From contig NZ_CP062260.1 of the NCBI RefSeq assembly GCF_014863545.1, positions 62,001 through 126,000 on the forward strand: a stretch of 64,000 bases of DNA, in the 5' to 3' direction. A program made the translations under genes and the position numbers. Each line of letters begins with the position of its first letter. Within the stretch, counting starts at the first letter, position 1. The notes under the pieces were generated by a model. That model ran no database searches. It was not told the origin of the DNA and saw only the letters and a list, made by a program, of their open reading frames with translations. Of the stretch, positions 34,714 through 44,395 are shown one piece after another. This DNA is from Paenibacillus sp. JNUCC32 (GTDB lineage: Bacteria; Bacillota; Bacilli; Paenibacillales; Paenibacillaceae).

Positions 34714-35930
34714 GCATCGATAAAGGTCTATCCGGCTTGGGAACGGAAACCAAGCAGGTATCAGTAAAACAGGGACACCAAGAAGAACTTCGTTTCGAGA
34801 CGAAACTATTGCATTTCGGCGGGGAAATCGACCGGGCAACCGGCGCCTCAAGCGTTCCGATCTATCAAGCCTCGACGTTTCATCATGAAGACGTCTTTAA
34901 CCCGCCGCTGCACGATTACAGCCGTTCCGGCAATCCGACGCGGCAGGCGCTGGAAGATTATATCGCCCTCTTGGAAGGAGGCGTGCGCGGCTTCGCTTAT
35001 GCATCCGGCATGGCGGCGATCTCCAGCTCGTTCATGCTGCTGTCCGCGGGCGATCACATGATCGTGACGGAGGACGTATACGGCGGAACCTACCGCCTGC
35101 TGACCAGCATACTGAGCCGTATGGGCATCGAGAGCACCTTCGTCGACATGACCGATCTGGAGCAGGTGAAGGCGGCCCTCAAACCGAATACAAAAGCGGT
35201 TTATATGGAAACCCCTTCGAACCCGACCTTGAAAATTACCGACATCGGCGCCGTCACGGATTGGGCGAAGGAGCAAGGCCTGCTTACCCTGCTGGACAAT
35301 ACGTTCATGACGCCGTTCTATCAGCGCCCGATCGAGTTCGGCGTGGATATCGTCATCCACAGCGCAACCAAATTCCTTGGCGGACACAGCGATGTGCTGG
35401 CAGGTCTCGCCGTAGCCAGAACCCAGGAGCTGGGAGACCAGTTGAAACAGCTGCAAAATGGTTTGGGCACGGTGCTTGGAGTGCAGGATTCATGGCTCCT
35501 TATGCGGGGCATGAAGACGCTCGGCACTCGGATGGCCCACTCCGAGCAAAGCGCGGCCAAGCTGGCGGCCTGGCTGCAAGGGAGAAGCGACATTGAGCAA
35601 GTGTATTATCCCGGCCTCTTGAATCATCCGGGACGGGAAGTCCATGAGAAGCAGTCGAGCGGTTACGGCGCGGTCATCTCCTTTGACGTCGGCTCAGGCG
35701 AGCGTGCCAAGCAGGTGCTGAACCGCGTGAAGCTGCCGCTGGTAGCCGTCAGCCTGGGAGCAGTGGAAAGCATCCTGTCGTATCCGGCGATGATGTCCCA
35801 TGCGGCCATGGGCGAGAAGGTTCGGCATGAGCGCGGCATTACCGACGGTTTGCTCCGCTTCTCGGTCGGACTGGAGGATGTGGATGACCTGATTGCCGAT
35901 TTGGACCAGGCCATTTCTGCCAGCAATTAA
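34710..35930 (+). CDS. metC: Cystathionine beta-lyase
   Basis: A 406-residue PLP enzyme that cleaves cystathionine to homocysteine. It has YSRSGNPTRQALE, YASGMAAIS, YGGTYRLL and PLP lysine Lys221 in HSATKFLGGHSDV. The N-terminus has about 20 extra polar residues before the family start (LRFETKLLHFGGE). It overlaps metI by four bases and so is translationally coupled; it is the last gene of the SAM-controlled operon. The gene name rests on operon order; gamma-synthase activity cannot be excluded from sequence. Confidence 0.9.
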   Translation: MSIDKGLSGLGTETKQVSVKQGHQEELRFETKLLHFGGEIDRATGASSVPIYQASTFHHEDVFNPPLHDYSRSGNPTRQALEDYIALLEGGVRGFAYASGMAAISSSFMLLSAGDHMIVTEDVYGGTYRLLTSILSRMGIESTFVDMTDLEQVKAALKPNTKAVYMETPSNPTLKITDIGAVTDWAKEQGLLTLLDNTFMTPFYQRPIEFGVDIVIHSATKFLGGHSDVLAGLAVARTQELGDQLKQLQNGLGTVLGVQDSWLLMRGMKTLGTRMAHSEQSAAKLAAWLQGRSDIEQVYYPGLLNHPGREVHEKQSSGYGAVISFDVGSGERAKQVLNRVKLPLVAVSLGAVESILSYPAMMSHAAMGEKVRHERGITDGLLRFSVGLEDVDDLIADLDQAISASN

Positions 35931-35983
35931 AGATTTTTTAGAAGCAATGAACCTTATTTGAAGATTTGCCAAATCATAGAATT

Positions 35984-36017
35984 CGGCATCCTGTCACGGA
36001 CGGGATGTCGTTTTTAA
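35984..36017 (+). terminator. Intrinsic terminator of the met operon
   Basis: CGGCATCCTGTC paired with GACGGGATGTCG (G-U pairs) and a TTTTT tail. Confidence 0.82.
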
Positions 36018-36095
36018 TGGCGGAATGTGGTAGGATGGGATAGATGAAGTTTTACTGGTGATTTGTATTTTGTTTTAAGTAGGGAGGCTGCAAGA

Positions 36096-37229
36096 ATGAG
36101 TGCGGTAAACCGTATATTGGATAAAGCTTTACGCGGTGAGCGTTTAAATTTGGAAGATACCGTGACCCTTTTTGAGAGTGATGAGATCGAGAAGATTGGC
36201 CATGCGGCGGATGTGATGACCAAGCGCCTGCATCCGGATCCCATCACGACGTTTGTTATCGGCCGGAATATCAACTACACCAACATATGTGATGTATTCT
36301 GCCGTTTCTGTGCTTTTTATCGCAGACCCGGCTCTTCCGAGGGCTATGTTCTGCCGGATGAGACGATCTTCCAGAAGATTCAGGAAACCGAGGACGTCAA
36401 CGGCACTGAAATTTTGATGCAGGGCGGAGTCAATCCGGATTTGCCTTTCAATTATTATACGGATCTGCTTCGCAATATTAAGAAGCGGTTCCCTAACATT
36501 ACGATGCATTCCTTCTCCCCGGCGGAAATCATGAAGATGGTGGAGATCTCCGGGCTCACACTCGAAGAGGTGATGCGCGAGCTTCACAGCGCCGGTCTGG
36601 ATTCGCTGCCTGGCGGCGGCGCGGAGATTCTGGATGATCGCATCCGCAAAAAAGTCAGCCGTTTGAAAGGTACATGGCGCCAATGGATGGATGTCATGCA
36701 GACGGCCCATAAGGTCGGCATGAACACGACGGCTACCATGGTCATCGGTCTTGGCGAAACGATGGAAGAGCGTGCGCTACATATGCTTCGCGTGCGTGAT
36801 GCGCAGGATGAATGCATCCAGAACGGTTATGATTCCAAAGGCTTCCTGGCCTTCATTCCGTTTACCTTCCAGCCGGACAACACAAACCTCAAGCGCGAGC
36901 GCGAAACGCCGGAAGCGTACCTGAAGACGGTAGCCATCGGCCGGCTTGCGATCGACAACGTGCCGAACCTGCAATCGTCCTGGGTAACGATGGGGCCTGA
37001 GATCGGCAAGCTGTCGCTCAGTTACGGCTGCAACGACTTCGGCAGCACGATGATGGAGGAGAACGTGGTGTCTTCCGCAGGCGCCGTGTACAAGGTCAAC
37101 ATTGAATCGATTATTCAATTAATCCGCGAGACCGGCAACATTCCGGCTCAGCGCAACACCCGGTATGATATCCTTCGCGTGTTCGAGGATAACAGCACCG
37201 TGGAGCGCGACTTCGTAATGCAGAACTAA
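36096..37229 (+). CDS. mqnC: Cyclic dehypoxanthinyl futalosine synthase
   Basis: A 377-residue radical SAM enzyme of the futalosine menaquinone route. The [4Fe-4S] cysteines are Cys65, Cys69 and Cys72 in NICDVFCRFCAFYR, the MqnC form of the motif; LMQGGVNPDLPF and SFSPAEI follow as in the family. It cyclises dehypoxanthine futalosine. AGGGAGG is 8-9 nt before ATG 36096; the upstream frame to 36063 has no ribosome site. It is monocistronic here, away from other mqn genes. Confidence 0.93.
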   Translation: MSAVNRILDKALRGERLNLEDTVTLFESDEIEKIGHAADVMTKRLHPDPITTFVIGRNINYTNICDVFCRFCAFYRRPGSSEGYVLPDETIFQKIQETEDVNGTEILMQGGVNPDLPFNYYTDLLRNIKKRFPNITMHSFSPAEIMKMVEISGLTLEEVMRELHSAGLDSLPGGGAEILDDRIRKKVSRLKGTWRQWMDVMQTAHKVGMNTTATMVIGLGETMEERALHMLRVRDAQDECIQNGYDSKGFLAFIPFTFQPDNTNLKRERETPEAYLKTVAIGRLAIDNVPNLQSSWVTMGPEIGKLSLSYGCNDFGSTMMEENVVSSAGAVYKVNIESIIQLIRETGNIPAQRNTRYDILRVFEDNSTVERDFVMQN

Positions 37230-37251
37230 TCGCATAACTTATAATCCGCAA

Positions 37252-37277
37252 GACGGGCCGACTCGGCCCGTTTTTTA
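37252..37277 (+). terminator. Intrinsic terminator
   Basis: ACGGGCC/GGCCCGT stem with a TTTTTT tail. Confidence 0.93.
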
Positions 37278-37490
37278 TTTGATATCAGAAAGTATACATT
37301 CAAAAAGCATGAACCTTCCTGATATCGCATTAAAAAATTACTATTCAGAGGGGCAGGCCCTTCATGGAACGTGCGTAATAAACATTTTTAATATGCGCTC
37401 CGGGACTTGCTTGTTTTTCCAAGCAGGAGTTCCGTATATACCCGAGCGGGTCCCCATATACTGAAAAGGGAACTCGAAAGGAGTGATTCC

Positions 37491-38396
37491 ATGGAACTGT
37501 TCAGCATTTCTGTCGGTACGCGGACGGAAGATGAGAAAAAGGCGTTCCACCGCATATTGTCAGACAAGCAGAAAGAGCTACATAAACAGTGCAAGCCGCT
37601 CAAATTCACATTCAGCGCTTCGAATGACCGCGTGATTTGGACGTGCTCCGGCAAGCTTCCGCTGTCTTCGTGGACCGCATCGGCCGACACGCTGCGCCGG
37701 CTTGCTGCCGAAGCGGTCACGGCTTACATTCTGGAGGAGAAGGAGCAGGAGATTGCTGCACGGTTAATGTTCTCGGAATTCGAGTTTGATGATGAGGAAG
37801 AAGCAGGGCGGATTTTGCAGTGGTTTTTGATGCTCCTGCAAAAAGAAGAAGGCCCGTCCGGGGATTTCTGGCAGAGCCGCAAGCGCAAGCTGTCCGAAGG
37901 CATATATCAATGCCTTAACGAGGCGCCGGAGCTCAATCTGGACGGTTTCATGGCCTTCAGGCTCCAGTCCTATGAACAGGAGCTTCGCGAGATGGCCGAG
38001 TACGCGGTGGATGAGTTCATGCTTGATCAGCAGTATGAGGAGTTCGTAAGCCTGCTGAAATATTTCGTTTATTTTCAGGAGCCCAAAATGCCGCTGGTTC
38101 ACGTCATTCATAAAGGGGAAGAGGACTTTTTGCTGCTGGACGGCAATCTTCGCCCGATCGAACGCCCTCGTGACGACGGACTGGTTATGGAAAGGCTGGA
38201 CCAGGAGATGGAGATTGAGGATATGGTCGTCAGCACGCTGATTTCGGTATCTCCGGCCCGCATGATTATCCACACGAGACAGCCGGAGCTTCCCGTCATC
38301 GCAACATTGGCCCATATCTTTGATAACCGAGCCGAAGTATGCTGCAGCTGTCCGGAATGCAGCGCGCTTCTGGGAAGCGGACGAATGATGACTTGA
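37491..38396 (+). CDS. ytxC: YtxC-like putative sporulation protein
   Basis: A 301-residue cytosolic protein, mostly helical, with clusters such as EFEFDDEEEAG, GFMAFRLQSYEQELREMAE and a Cys-rich end (EVCCSCPECS). It lies directly before the thrS leader, as ytxC does in B. subtilis, which is the main support for the name. GAAAGGAGTGATTCC carries the ribosome site 9 nt before ATG 37491. Upstream, GTATATA and CATATACT (about 37434-37461) resemble a sigma-E type promoter. Its biochemical role is unknown. Confidence 0.8.
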   Translation: MELFSISVGTRTEDEKKAFHRILSDKQKELHKQCKPLKFTFSASNDRVIWTCSGKLPLSSWTASADTLRRLAAEAVTAYILEEKEQEIAARLMFSEFEFDDEEEAGRILQWFLMLLQKEEGPSGDFWQSRKRKLSEGIYQCLNEAPELNLDGFMAFRLQSYEQELREMAEYAVDEFMLDQQYEEFVSLLKYFVYFQEPKMPLVHVIHKGEEDFLLLDGNLRPIERPRDDGLVMERLDQEMEIEDMVVSTLISVSPARMIIHTRQPELPVIATLAHIFDNRAEVCCSCPECSALLGSGRMMT

Positions 38397-38439
38397 CGCA
38401 CCGAAGCGGTCAGGATTATAATTACTGATAAATTCACGT

Positions 38440-38731
38440 AAAAGCTCTGACAAAGACATGAATCAATCCGGATCCGACCGCTCAGAGAGAGGAAACCTCG
38501 GCTGCAATTTCCTCCGGTTCGCCATTGATTTACCCCTTTGTAGCTGTGTCGTCGAACCCGCAAGTCATCAAGAATGCGGATGAGTAGGCTTCACCGGTTC
38601 ATGACCGTTACTCAATGCTGATGAAGGATCTTAATCGATTATGTACCGGGTACATAAGAGGATGGAGAGATCGAATTAGGGTGGAACCACGGGTATAACA
38701 CTCGTCCCTTCGCGGGACGGGTGTTTTTTGC
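38440..38731 (+). promoter_or_regulatory. T-box leader (tRNA-Thr sensing) of thrS
   Basis: The conserved T-box AGGGTGGAACCACG is at 38678-38691, followed by the terminator ACACTCGTCCC/GGGACGGGTGT with TTTTTT (38697-38729). ACC at 38533-38535 in Stem I is a candidate Thr specifier, but I could not fix the loop with certainty. thrS follows after a further 130 nt of leader. Confidence 0.93.
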
Positions 38732-38859
38732 ATGTTCCGGTATCCTTCGCTGAAGTCCAGGCGGGCTTGTGAACAGCCCAAGGCCTTGCTTCACGGGGAG
38801 ACTAACGCGTCCTTCATATATGGAAGAAACGTGAAAACTTTTTTGGGGAGGAATACAAG

Positions 38860-40797
38860 GTGGCTATTAGCATTAAACTGCCTGACGGCTCCGTACGGGA
38901 GTATGAGGCCGGCAGCAATATCGAGGATGTGGCTGCGTCGATCAGCAGCGGACTGAGAAAGAATGCCGTTGCGGGAAAAATGGACGGGATCGTCGTGGAT
39001 TTATCCACTCCGCTTCAGGACGGAGCGCTGATCGAAATCGTTACGCAGGATACGCCCGAAGGGCTTGAGGTGATGCGCCACAGTACAGCGCATTTGCTGG
39101 CTCAGGCAACCAAGCGTTTGTATGGACAGAAAGAAGTCAAGCTTGGCGTGGGGCCGGTCATCGAAGACGGCTTCTATTACGACATGGACCTGGAAGAGCC
39201 TTTGAATCCGGAGGATCTGCAGAAGATCGAGAAGGAAATGGAACGCATCATCGGCGAGAATCTGCCGATCGTCCGCAAGGAAGTGAGCCGTGCGGAAGCG
39301 CTGCGCATTTTCGGCGAGCTTGGCGATCCATACAAACTGGAGCTGATCAACGCCCTGCCGGAGGACAGCATCATTACGATTTACGAGCAGGGCGAATTCT
39401 TCGACCTTTGCCGTGGACCGCACGTCCCTTCAACCGGCAAGATCAAGGTGTTCAAGCTGATGAACGTGGCAGGCGCATACTGGCGCGGCGACAGCAAGAA
39501 CAAAATGCTTCAGCGTGTTTACGGTACGGCGTTTGTGAAAAAAGCGCAGCTCGACGAGCATCTTCGCCTGCTGGAGGAAGCCAAAAAGCGCGACCATCGC
39601 AAACTGGGCAAGGAATTGCAAATGTTTACGTTCTCTCAGCTCGTTGGACAAGGCTTGCCGATCTGGCTGCCTAACGGAGCTAAGCTGCGCCGTACCCTGG
39701 AGCGTTATATCGTGGACATGGAGGAACGCCTGGGTTACCAGCACGTGTACACCCCTGTACTCGGAAACGTGGAGCTGTACAAAACCTCCGGTCACTGGGA
39801 GCACTATCAGGAGGACATGTTCCCGAAAATGGAAATGGACAACGAGGAGCTTGTTCTGCGTCCGATGAACTGCCCTCACCATATGATGGTATATAAGAGC
39901 GATATGCACAGCTACCGGGATCTGCCGATCCGCATTGCGGAGCTTGGCATGCAGCACCGCTACGAGATGTCCGGCGCGCTGACCGGCCTGCATCGCGTGC
40001 GCGCGATGACGCTGAACGACTCGCATATTTTCTGCCGTCCGGATCAGATCAAGGAAGAGTTTGCCCGGGTCATTCAGCTGATCATGACGGTCTACAAGGA
40101 CTTCGGCATTCACGACTATCGCTTCCGTCTGTCTTACCGGGATCCGCAGGATACCGAGAAGTACTTCCAGAACGACGAAATGTGGGAAATGTCCCAGCGC
40201 ATGCTGCGTGAAGTAGTGGAGAGCCTGGACATGCCGTTCTATGAAGCGGAAGGCGAAGCTGCCTTCTACGGACCGAAGCTTGACGTTCAGATCCGCACGG
40301 CACTGGGCAAGGAAGAAACGCTGTCCACGGTCCAGCTCGACTTCCTGCTGCCTGAGCGCTTTGAGCTGGAATATGTCGGCGACGATGGCCAGAAGCACCG
40401 TCCTGTCGTAATCCACCGCGGGATTCTGGGCACCATGGAACGCTTTACGGCATTCTTGCTTGAGAATTTTGCAGGGGCGCTGCCGTTGTGGCTTTCCCCG
40501 GTACAGGTCAAAGTCATTCCGGTATCCAACGCCTTTGAAGACTACGCGAAGGAAGTGGCCGAGAAGCTTCAATTCGCCGGTATTTCCGTAGAGCCGGATC
40601 TTCGCAACGAGAAGCTGGGCTACAAGATTCGCGAAGCACAGCTCGAGAAGATTCCATACATGTTCATCGTTGGCGAGAACGAGAAAAATGCCGGAGCGGT
40701 TTCCGTCCGCAAGCGCGGCGAAGGGGACATCGGGGCCCAGCCGCTGGACGAAATCATCCTCAAGCTGCGTGAAGAAATTAACACCCATGCGGTTTAG
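38860..40797 (+). CDS. thrS: Threonyl-tRNA synthetase
   Basis: A 645-residue class II synthetase starting at GTG after GGGGAGGAA. Domains in order: N-terminal TGS (about 1-63), editing domain with [10 protein letters not shown] and the HGP-type motif (CRGPHVP), catalytic core with zinc-binding Cys in [13 protein letters not shown] and motif 2 [14 protein letters not shown], motif 3 [11 protein letters not shown], and the C-terminal anticodon-binding domain (about 540-645). Length matches the family. It charges tRNA-Thr and is controlled by the T-box upstream. Confidence 0.96.
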   Translation: MAISIKLPDGSVREYEAGSNIEDVAASISSGLRKNAVAGKMDGIVVDLSTPLQDGALIEIVTQDTPEGLEVMRHSTAHLLAQATKRLYGQKEVKLGVGPVIEDGFYYDMDLEEPLNPEDLQKIEKEMERIIGENLPIVRKEVSRAEALRIFGELGDPYKLELINALPEDSIITIYEQGEFFDLCRGPHVPSTGKIKVFKLMNVAGAYWRGDSKNKMLQRVYGTAFVKKAQLDEHLRLLEEAKKRDHRKLGKELQMFTFSQLVGQGLPIWLPNGAKLRRTLERYIVDMEERLGYQHVYTPVLGNVELYKTSGHWEHYQEDMFPKMEMDNEELVLRPMNCPHHMMVYKSDMHSYRDLPIRIAELGMQHRYEMSGALTGLHRVRAMTLNDSHIFCRPDQIKEEFARVIQLIMTVYKDFGIHDYRFRLSYRDPQDTEKYFQNDEMWEMSQRMLREVVESLDMPFYEAEGEAAFYGPKLDVQIRTALGKEETLSTVQLDFLLPERFELEYVGDDGQKHRPVVIHRGILGTMERFTAFLLENFAGALPLWLSPVQVKVIPVSNAFEDYAKEVAEKLQFAGISVEPDLRNEKLGYKIREAQLEKIPYMFIVGENEKNAGAVSVRKRGEGDIGAQPLDEIILKLREEINTHAV

Positions 40798-40902
40798 TTT
40801 AGCCGTAAAAGATAAGTAACCGAGGAAACATGCAGACCTCTGCCATGACGTATATTCTATTCGGGAAGTGGGAACCCTCGCTAGTAAGGGGGAGGTATTC
40901 AC

Positions 40903-41649
40903 ATGATCCAATGGAAAACATGGCAGAGGTTTTTTGCTGGTTTTATTTTATCAGCCATCTTGTTCAGCGCAGGCTCTACGGCAGTAGAGGCCCGCAATTT
41001 GATTCTAAGCGAATCCTACGAATCGACGGACACCCGAAATGTGTATGATCCATCAGAGGAAATACATGGCTCCGATTACGTTGAAATGTCTCGCTTCTAT
41101 GCGCTGCGCGTGGTAGGTTTTAGTGATATGAATAGATATTTGGAGGTTCCAAGTACGGGGCCGAAGACCAGCGAGCCCGGCAAGAAACGCGAGTCCATGC
41201 CGGTGCTTGCCCCGAGGGAGGACCAGGTGCTGCATACGGTGAAGGTAACCGCTACGGGATACACGGCAGGTTACGAGTCGACCGGGAAGAAGCCGGGACA
41301 TCCCCAGTATGGAATCACCTACTCCGGGGTGAAGGTCAAGCGGGATCGAAATACGCTGTCTACGATTGCCGCGGATCCTGATGTATTTCCGCTCGGCAGC
41401 ATTCTCTATATCCCCGGCTATGGTTATGGAATCGTAGCGGATATCGGGTCAGCCATCAAGGGCCAGAAGATTGACCTCTATTTCTCCACCACCAAGCAGG
41501 TGTTTAAGGAGTGGGGGAAAAAGGACGTTGAGGTGCAGGTCATTAAAACCGGAAGCGGCAAATGCACGGAAGCCATGCTGAGAACCTTGGAGGACGCGAT
41601 TGAGACCTATCGTTTCCTGCCTTCATCCGTGCTGGAGGAAGCCATTTAG
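40903..41649 (+). CDS. Secreted 3D-domain protein (YuiC-like cell-wall enzyme)
   Basis: A 248-residue protein with an N-terminal membrane/signal segment ([15 protein letters not shown]) and a C-terminal 3D domain of the MltA/Rpf-like double-psi barrel class. Conserved residues include the Asp of [11 protein letters not shown] and those of [17 protein letters not shown]. Such proteins (B. subtilis YuiC) cleave peptidoglycan and help spores leave dormancy. The ribosome site GGGGGAGG precedes the ATG. Confidence 0.85.
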   Translation: MIQWKTWQRFFAGFILSAILFSAGSTAVEARNLILSESYESTDTRNVYDPSEEIHGSDYVEMSRFYALRVVGFSDMNRYLEVPSTGPKTSEPGKKRESMPVLAPREDQVLHTVKVTATGYTAGYESTGKKPGHPQYGITYSGVKVKRDRNTLSTIAADPDVFPLGSILYIPGYGYGIVADIGSAIKGQKIDLYFSTTKQVFKEWGKKDVEVQVIKTGSGKCTEAMLRTLEDAIETYRFLPSSVLEEAI

Positions 41650-41781
41650 GGTAATTTTGCTGCGCGTCTTTGGCAGTAAACATTTAAGAATAATGACACC
41701 CTGTTCATCACATACTACTTTTCGGGGGCCAAACCCCTGAAGAGGATGATGGTATCGCAAATGAACAGGGAGGTGAATATT

Positions 41782-41982
41782 GTGGCTAAAAAGAACAAGG
41801 TGCAAGAGAACTTTAAAACACCTAACGAAAAGTTTAACGCTGAGTTTGCTGAAGAGACCAGCATCGCCAGCAACCCAAAAGGTAACTCCAAAGTACAGGA
41901 GAACTACAAAAAACCGAACGAGAAGTTTGACGCTGAGTTTGGCGATCTGAACACACCAGGGGACCATTCTGCAAACCGTTAA
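41782..41982 (+). CDS. Gamma-type small acid-soluble spore protein
   Basis: A 66-residue protein with two copies of a Lys-Gln-Asn-rich unit ending in FNAEFAEET and FDAEFGD, separated by SNPKGNS, the pattern of SspE/gamma SASP (FGTEFASET). GGGAGGTG (41768-41775) is 6-7 nt before GTG 41782; ATG 41746 upstream has no site. Gamma SASPs are amino-acid stores in the spore core. It is single and followed by a strong terminator. Confidence 0.85.
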   Translation: MAKKNKVQENFKTPNEKFNAEFAEETSIASNPKGNSKVQENYKKPNEKFDAEFGDLNTPGDHSANR

Positions 41983-42011
41983 GGTGTAGATGTCAACGCC
42001 CGTTCGTGCAG

Positions 42012-42047
42012 TAATAAGACCTCCGCTTAAAGCGGAGGTCTTTTATT
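42012..42047 (+). terminator. Intrinsic terminator
   Basis: AAGACCTCCGCTT/AAGCGGAGGTCTT (13 bp) and a TTTTATT tail. Confidence 0.95.
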
Positions 42048-42187
42048 ATGGAATCATATCCATTTATATCCAGGGACTCGGTCTCGAGACTGAGATCAAC
42101 TTCATTCCACCGCCGCTAACCCGTTCATCGCAATATGTTGTACACTGTAATTAAGAAAAAATAGAACTGGAAGGCTAGGGGATGACC

Positions 42188-43288
42188 ATGAGTAGAAAAG
42201 GATGGAGCCAGCTTAGCAACGGATTGCTGCTCATCGGCATTGGTGTGGTGTTTCTTCTCAATCAGCTCGATATTATACATGTGGACCTTGGTTATATATT
42301 CTCGACATTTTGGCCGGTGTTCATCATCTGGTTCGGGCTGCAAAGCTTGATTTATGCCCGTGGCGGAGCATTGTGGGGCTCGATCGTACCGATCGTGATC
42401 GGATCGTACTTTCTCGGAAGAAATCTGGACATGGTCCATTTCTCTTTCGGCGATTTGATCAAATACGCGATTCCGATCATCCTGATCGGGTACGGATTGC
42501 AGGTTATTTTCAAACCGAAGGATCATACGCCGCCGCCATCACCGCCAAGTCCCGATGATTTCGGCTCGCATCGTCGGGACGATTACGATATCCCGGAGCC
42601 GCCTGAAGCGCGTCCGCTGGAATCCTCCCTGGACGAAGAATTCGAGCGAAGATTCGGCAAGCCAGACAAGGCTGACAAGGCTTATGAAGAGCCGGAGTTC
42701 GAATCAAGAGACTCGCACGATTCAAGCAAAGGGTACCGCTGGCAGGGACAGCAGCATGAGCGCCCGCGCCAGGAACGTCCGGATCGCAGCAAGTTCAGAG
42801 TTCATGTGGATTTTGACGATAACGGCAAAAGCTACGGCGACGGATCGGAATATAAGGATGAACACCACCATCATCAACATCATCATCACCAATCTTGGCA
42901 TAGCCATGATACGGTGAACAAGTCCTCTTTTATCGGGGACGTGCACATGGGGAAGGATTATTTCCAGCTGAAGCCGACGAATATTTCGCAGTTCATCGGT
43001 GATACGGTATTGGACCTGACCAAAGCTCAAATCCCTTACGGCGAAACGAAAATCAACATCTCGGCGTTTATCGGGGATGTCAAGGTGTTCGTTCCGAACG
43101 ATTCGGACGTCGGCATTCATGTCACGACCAATTCCTTCATCGGCGATATGAAGGTGCTGGAGGAGTCCCGAAGCGGCTTTATGAGCAATGCCGGCCTGGA
43201 AAGCCCGCATTACAGGGAAGCGGGCAAGAAAATTCGAATTACCGTGAGCGTATTTATCGGTGACGTCAAAGTGAATAGGGTAGGTTAA
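42188..43288 (+). CDS. liaF: LiaF-like negative regulator with His-rich linker
   Basis: A 366-residue membrane protein. Four hydrophobic segments in residues 7-100 form the N-terminal domain (PF18917/LiaI-LiaF-like), then a long polar linker rich in Pro, Asp, Arg and His (about 115-240, including a HHHHQHHHHQ run), then the C-terminal LiaF domain with repeated SFIGDVHMG, QFIGDTVLDL, AFIGDVKVFVP and SFIGDMKVL turns. LiaF keeps LiaS inactive until cell-wall stress. Start ATG 42188 follows AGGGG at 6 nt; ATG 42182 is too close to it. liaS begins 5 nt after its stop. Confidence 0.92.
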   Translation: MSRKGWSQLSNGLLLIGIGVVFLLNQLDIIHVDLGYIFSTFWPVFIIWFGLQSLIYARGGALWGSIVPIVIGSYFLGRNLDMVHFSFGDLIKYAIPIILIGYGLQVIFKPKDHTPPPSPPSPDDFGSHRRDDYDIPEPPEARPLESSLDEEFERRFGKPDKADKAYEEPEFESRDSHDSSKGYRWQGQQHERPRQERPDRSKFRVHVDFDDNGKSYGDGSEYKDEHHHHQHHHHQSWHSHDTVNKSSFIGDVHMGKDYFQLKPTNISQFIGDTVLDLTKAQIPYGETKINISAFIGDVKVFVPNDSDVGIHVTTNSFIGDMKVLEESRSGFMSNAGLESPHYREAGKKIRITVSVFIGDVKVNRVG

Positions 43289-43293
43289 TCGTT

Positions 43294-44376
43294 ATGATGG
43301 GGATATTGAAAAATACCAAATGGGTGATATTGTTTTATTTTCTGTTGATCGGAGCCGGAGTTGCTGTTTTCCTGTACACAGCAAACCAATCCGGCTACAT
43401 ACATATTGAAGATAACCGGCTGTGGGTGTATTACACGGTCGGTGTACTTCTGTTTACGGGGATTGCGGGATACATCGCGGGACAGCGCATCCAGCGGCCG
43501 CTGGATCTGCTTCATCTGAACATGCTGCAGGTTGCCAAAGGAAATCTGAACGTGCGGCTGCCTGCCATGGAAGACGGGTCTTTTGCCAGAGTATACGATG
43601 AGTTTAACGGGATGACGGAAGCACTGGAGAAGAAAATGAAGCTGCTGCAGCGCCTCGGCGAGCAGGATGTCATTGAGAAGGAGATTGCCGCGGAAGCCGC
43701 GGTCCTCGAGGAACGGCGCCGGATGGCAAGGGATCTGCACGATACGGTCAGTCAGCAGCTGTTCGCGATCCACATGTCGGCTTCATCCCTCCCGGCGGTA
43801 CTGAAGCGGAATCCGGAGCATGGGGACAAAGTGCTCGGCCAGTTGATCGAAATGTCCCATGTGGCGCAGAAGCAGATGCGGGCGCTGATTGCGCAGCTTC
43901 GGCCCGTGGAGCTGGAAGGCAGAACCCTTGAAGAAGCACTGGAACGGTGGTTTCCGGATTACTGCCGCCAAAACGGCCTGAAGGGCATGAAGGATGTCGA
44001 GCTCTACGGCGGGGTGTCGGATGCCATTGAGCATCAGCTCTTCCTGATCATCCAGGAAGCGGTGGCTAATATCGTGAAGCATGCCGGTGCAGGCCTTGTC
44101 AGCATGTCGCTTCGCGAGGACCAGAAACGCGTGATTTTAAGCATCAGCGACGACGGTGTCGGCTTTGACGAGGTGGCAGGCAAGCAGGGATCGTACGGGC
44201 TGTCGACGATGCGCGAACGGGCCGAAAAGCTTGGCGGACAGGTCGATATTATAAGCAAGAAGGGCGCGGGAACGACGGTGCGAGTAAATATCCCGTTATT
44301 TGAGGCCGAGGGCAATACCGGAGCGGCGGAGGAAGAGAACAAGGATGAGGAAGTGCTGGCTGAGCCAGTGGAATAG
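43294..44376 (+). CDS. liaS: Cell-envelope-stress sensor histidine kinase LiaS
   Basis: A 360-residue kinase with two membrane helices at the N-terminus (about 9-30 and 45-65) and a short extracellular loop, then a HAMP segment, HisKA_3 with His149 in MARDLHDTVSQQLFA, and a HATPase (IQEAVANIVKHA, DDGVGFD, GLSTMRERAE). The short loop and the flanking LiaF and LiaR genes mark it as LiaS. Its C-terminus is acidic. Start at ATG 43294 or the adjacent 43297. The 3-gene operon liaF-liaS-liaR is complete; liaI and liaH are not in this window. Confidence 0.93.
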   Translation: MMGILKNTKWVILFYFLLIGAGVAVFLYTANQSGYIHIEDNRLWVYYTVGVLLFTGIAGYIAGQRIQRPLDLLHLNMLQVAKGNLNVRLPAMEDGSFARVYDEFNGMTEALEKKMKLLQRLGEQDVIEKEIAAEAAVLEERRRMARDLHDTVSQQLFAIHMSASSLPAVLKRNPEHGDKVLGQLIEMSHVAQKQMRALIAQLRPVELEGRTLEEALERWFPDYCRQNGLKGMKDVELYGGVSDAIEHQLFLIIQEAVANIVKHAGAGLVSMSLREDQKRVILSISDDGVGFDEVAGKQGSYGLSTMRERAEKLGGQVDIISKKGAGTTVRVNIPLFEAEGNTGAAEEENKDEEVLAEPVE

Positions 44377-44395
44377 AGAGGGGACAACAATCATT

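Noticed and set aside
39430..40911. 493-residue minus-strand frame opposite thrS
   Set aside because: It is the antisense shadow of a highly conserved synthetase gene; composition is rich in His, Arg and Gln as expected for such shadows.
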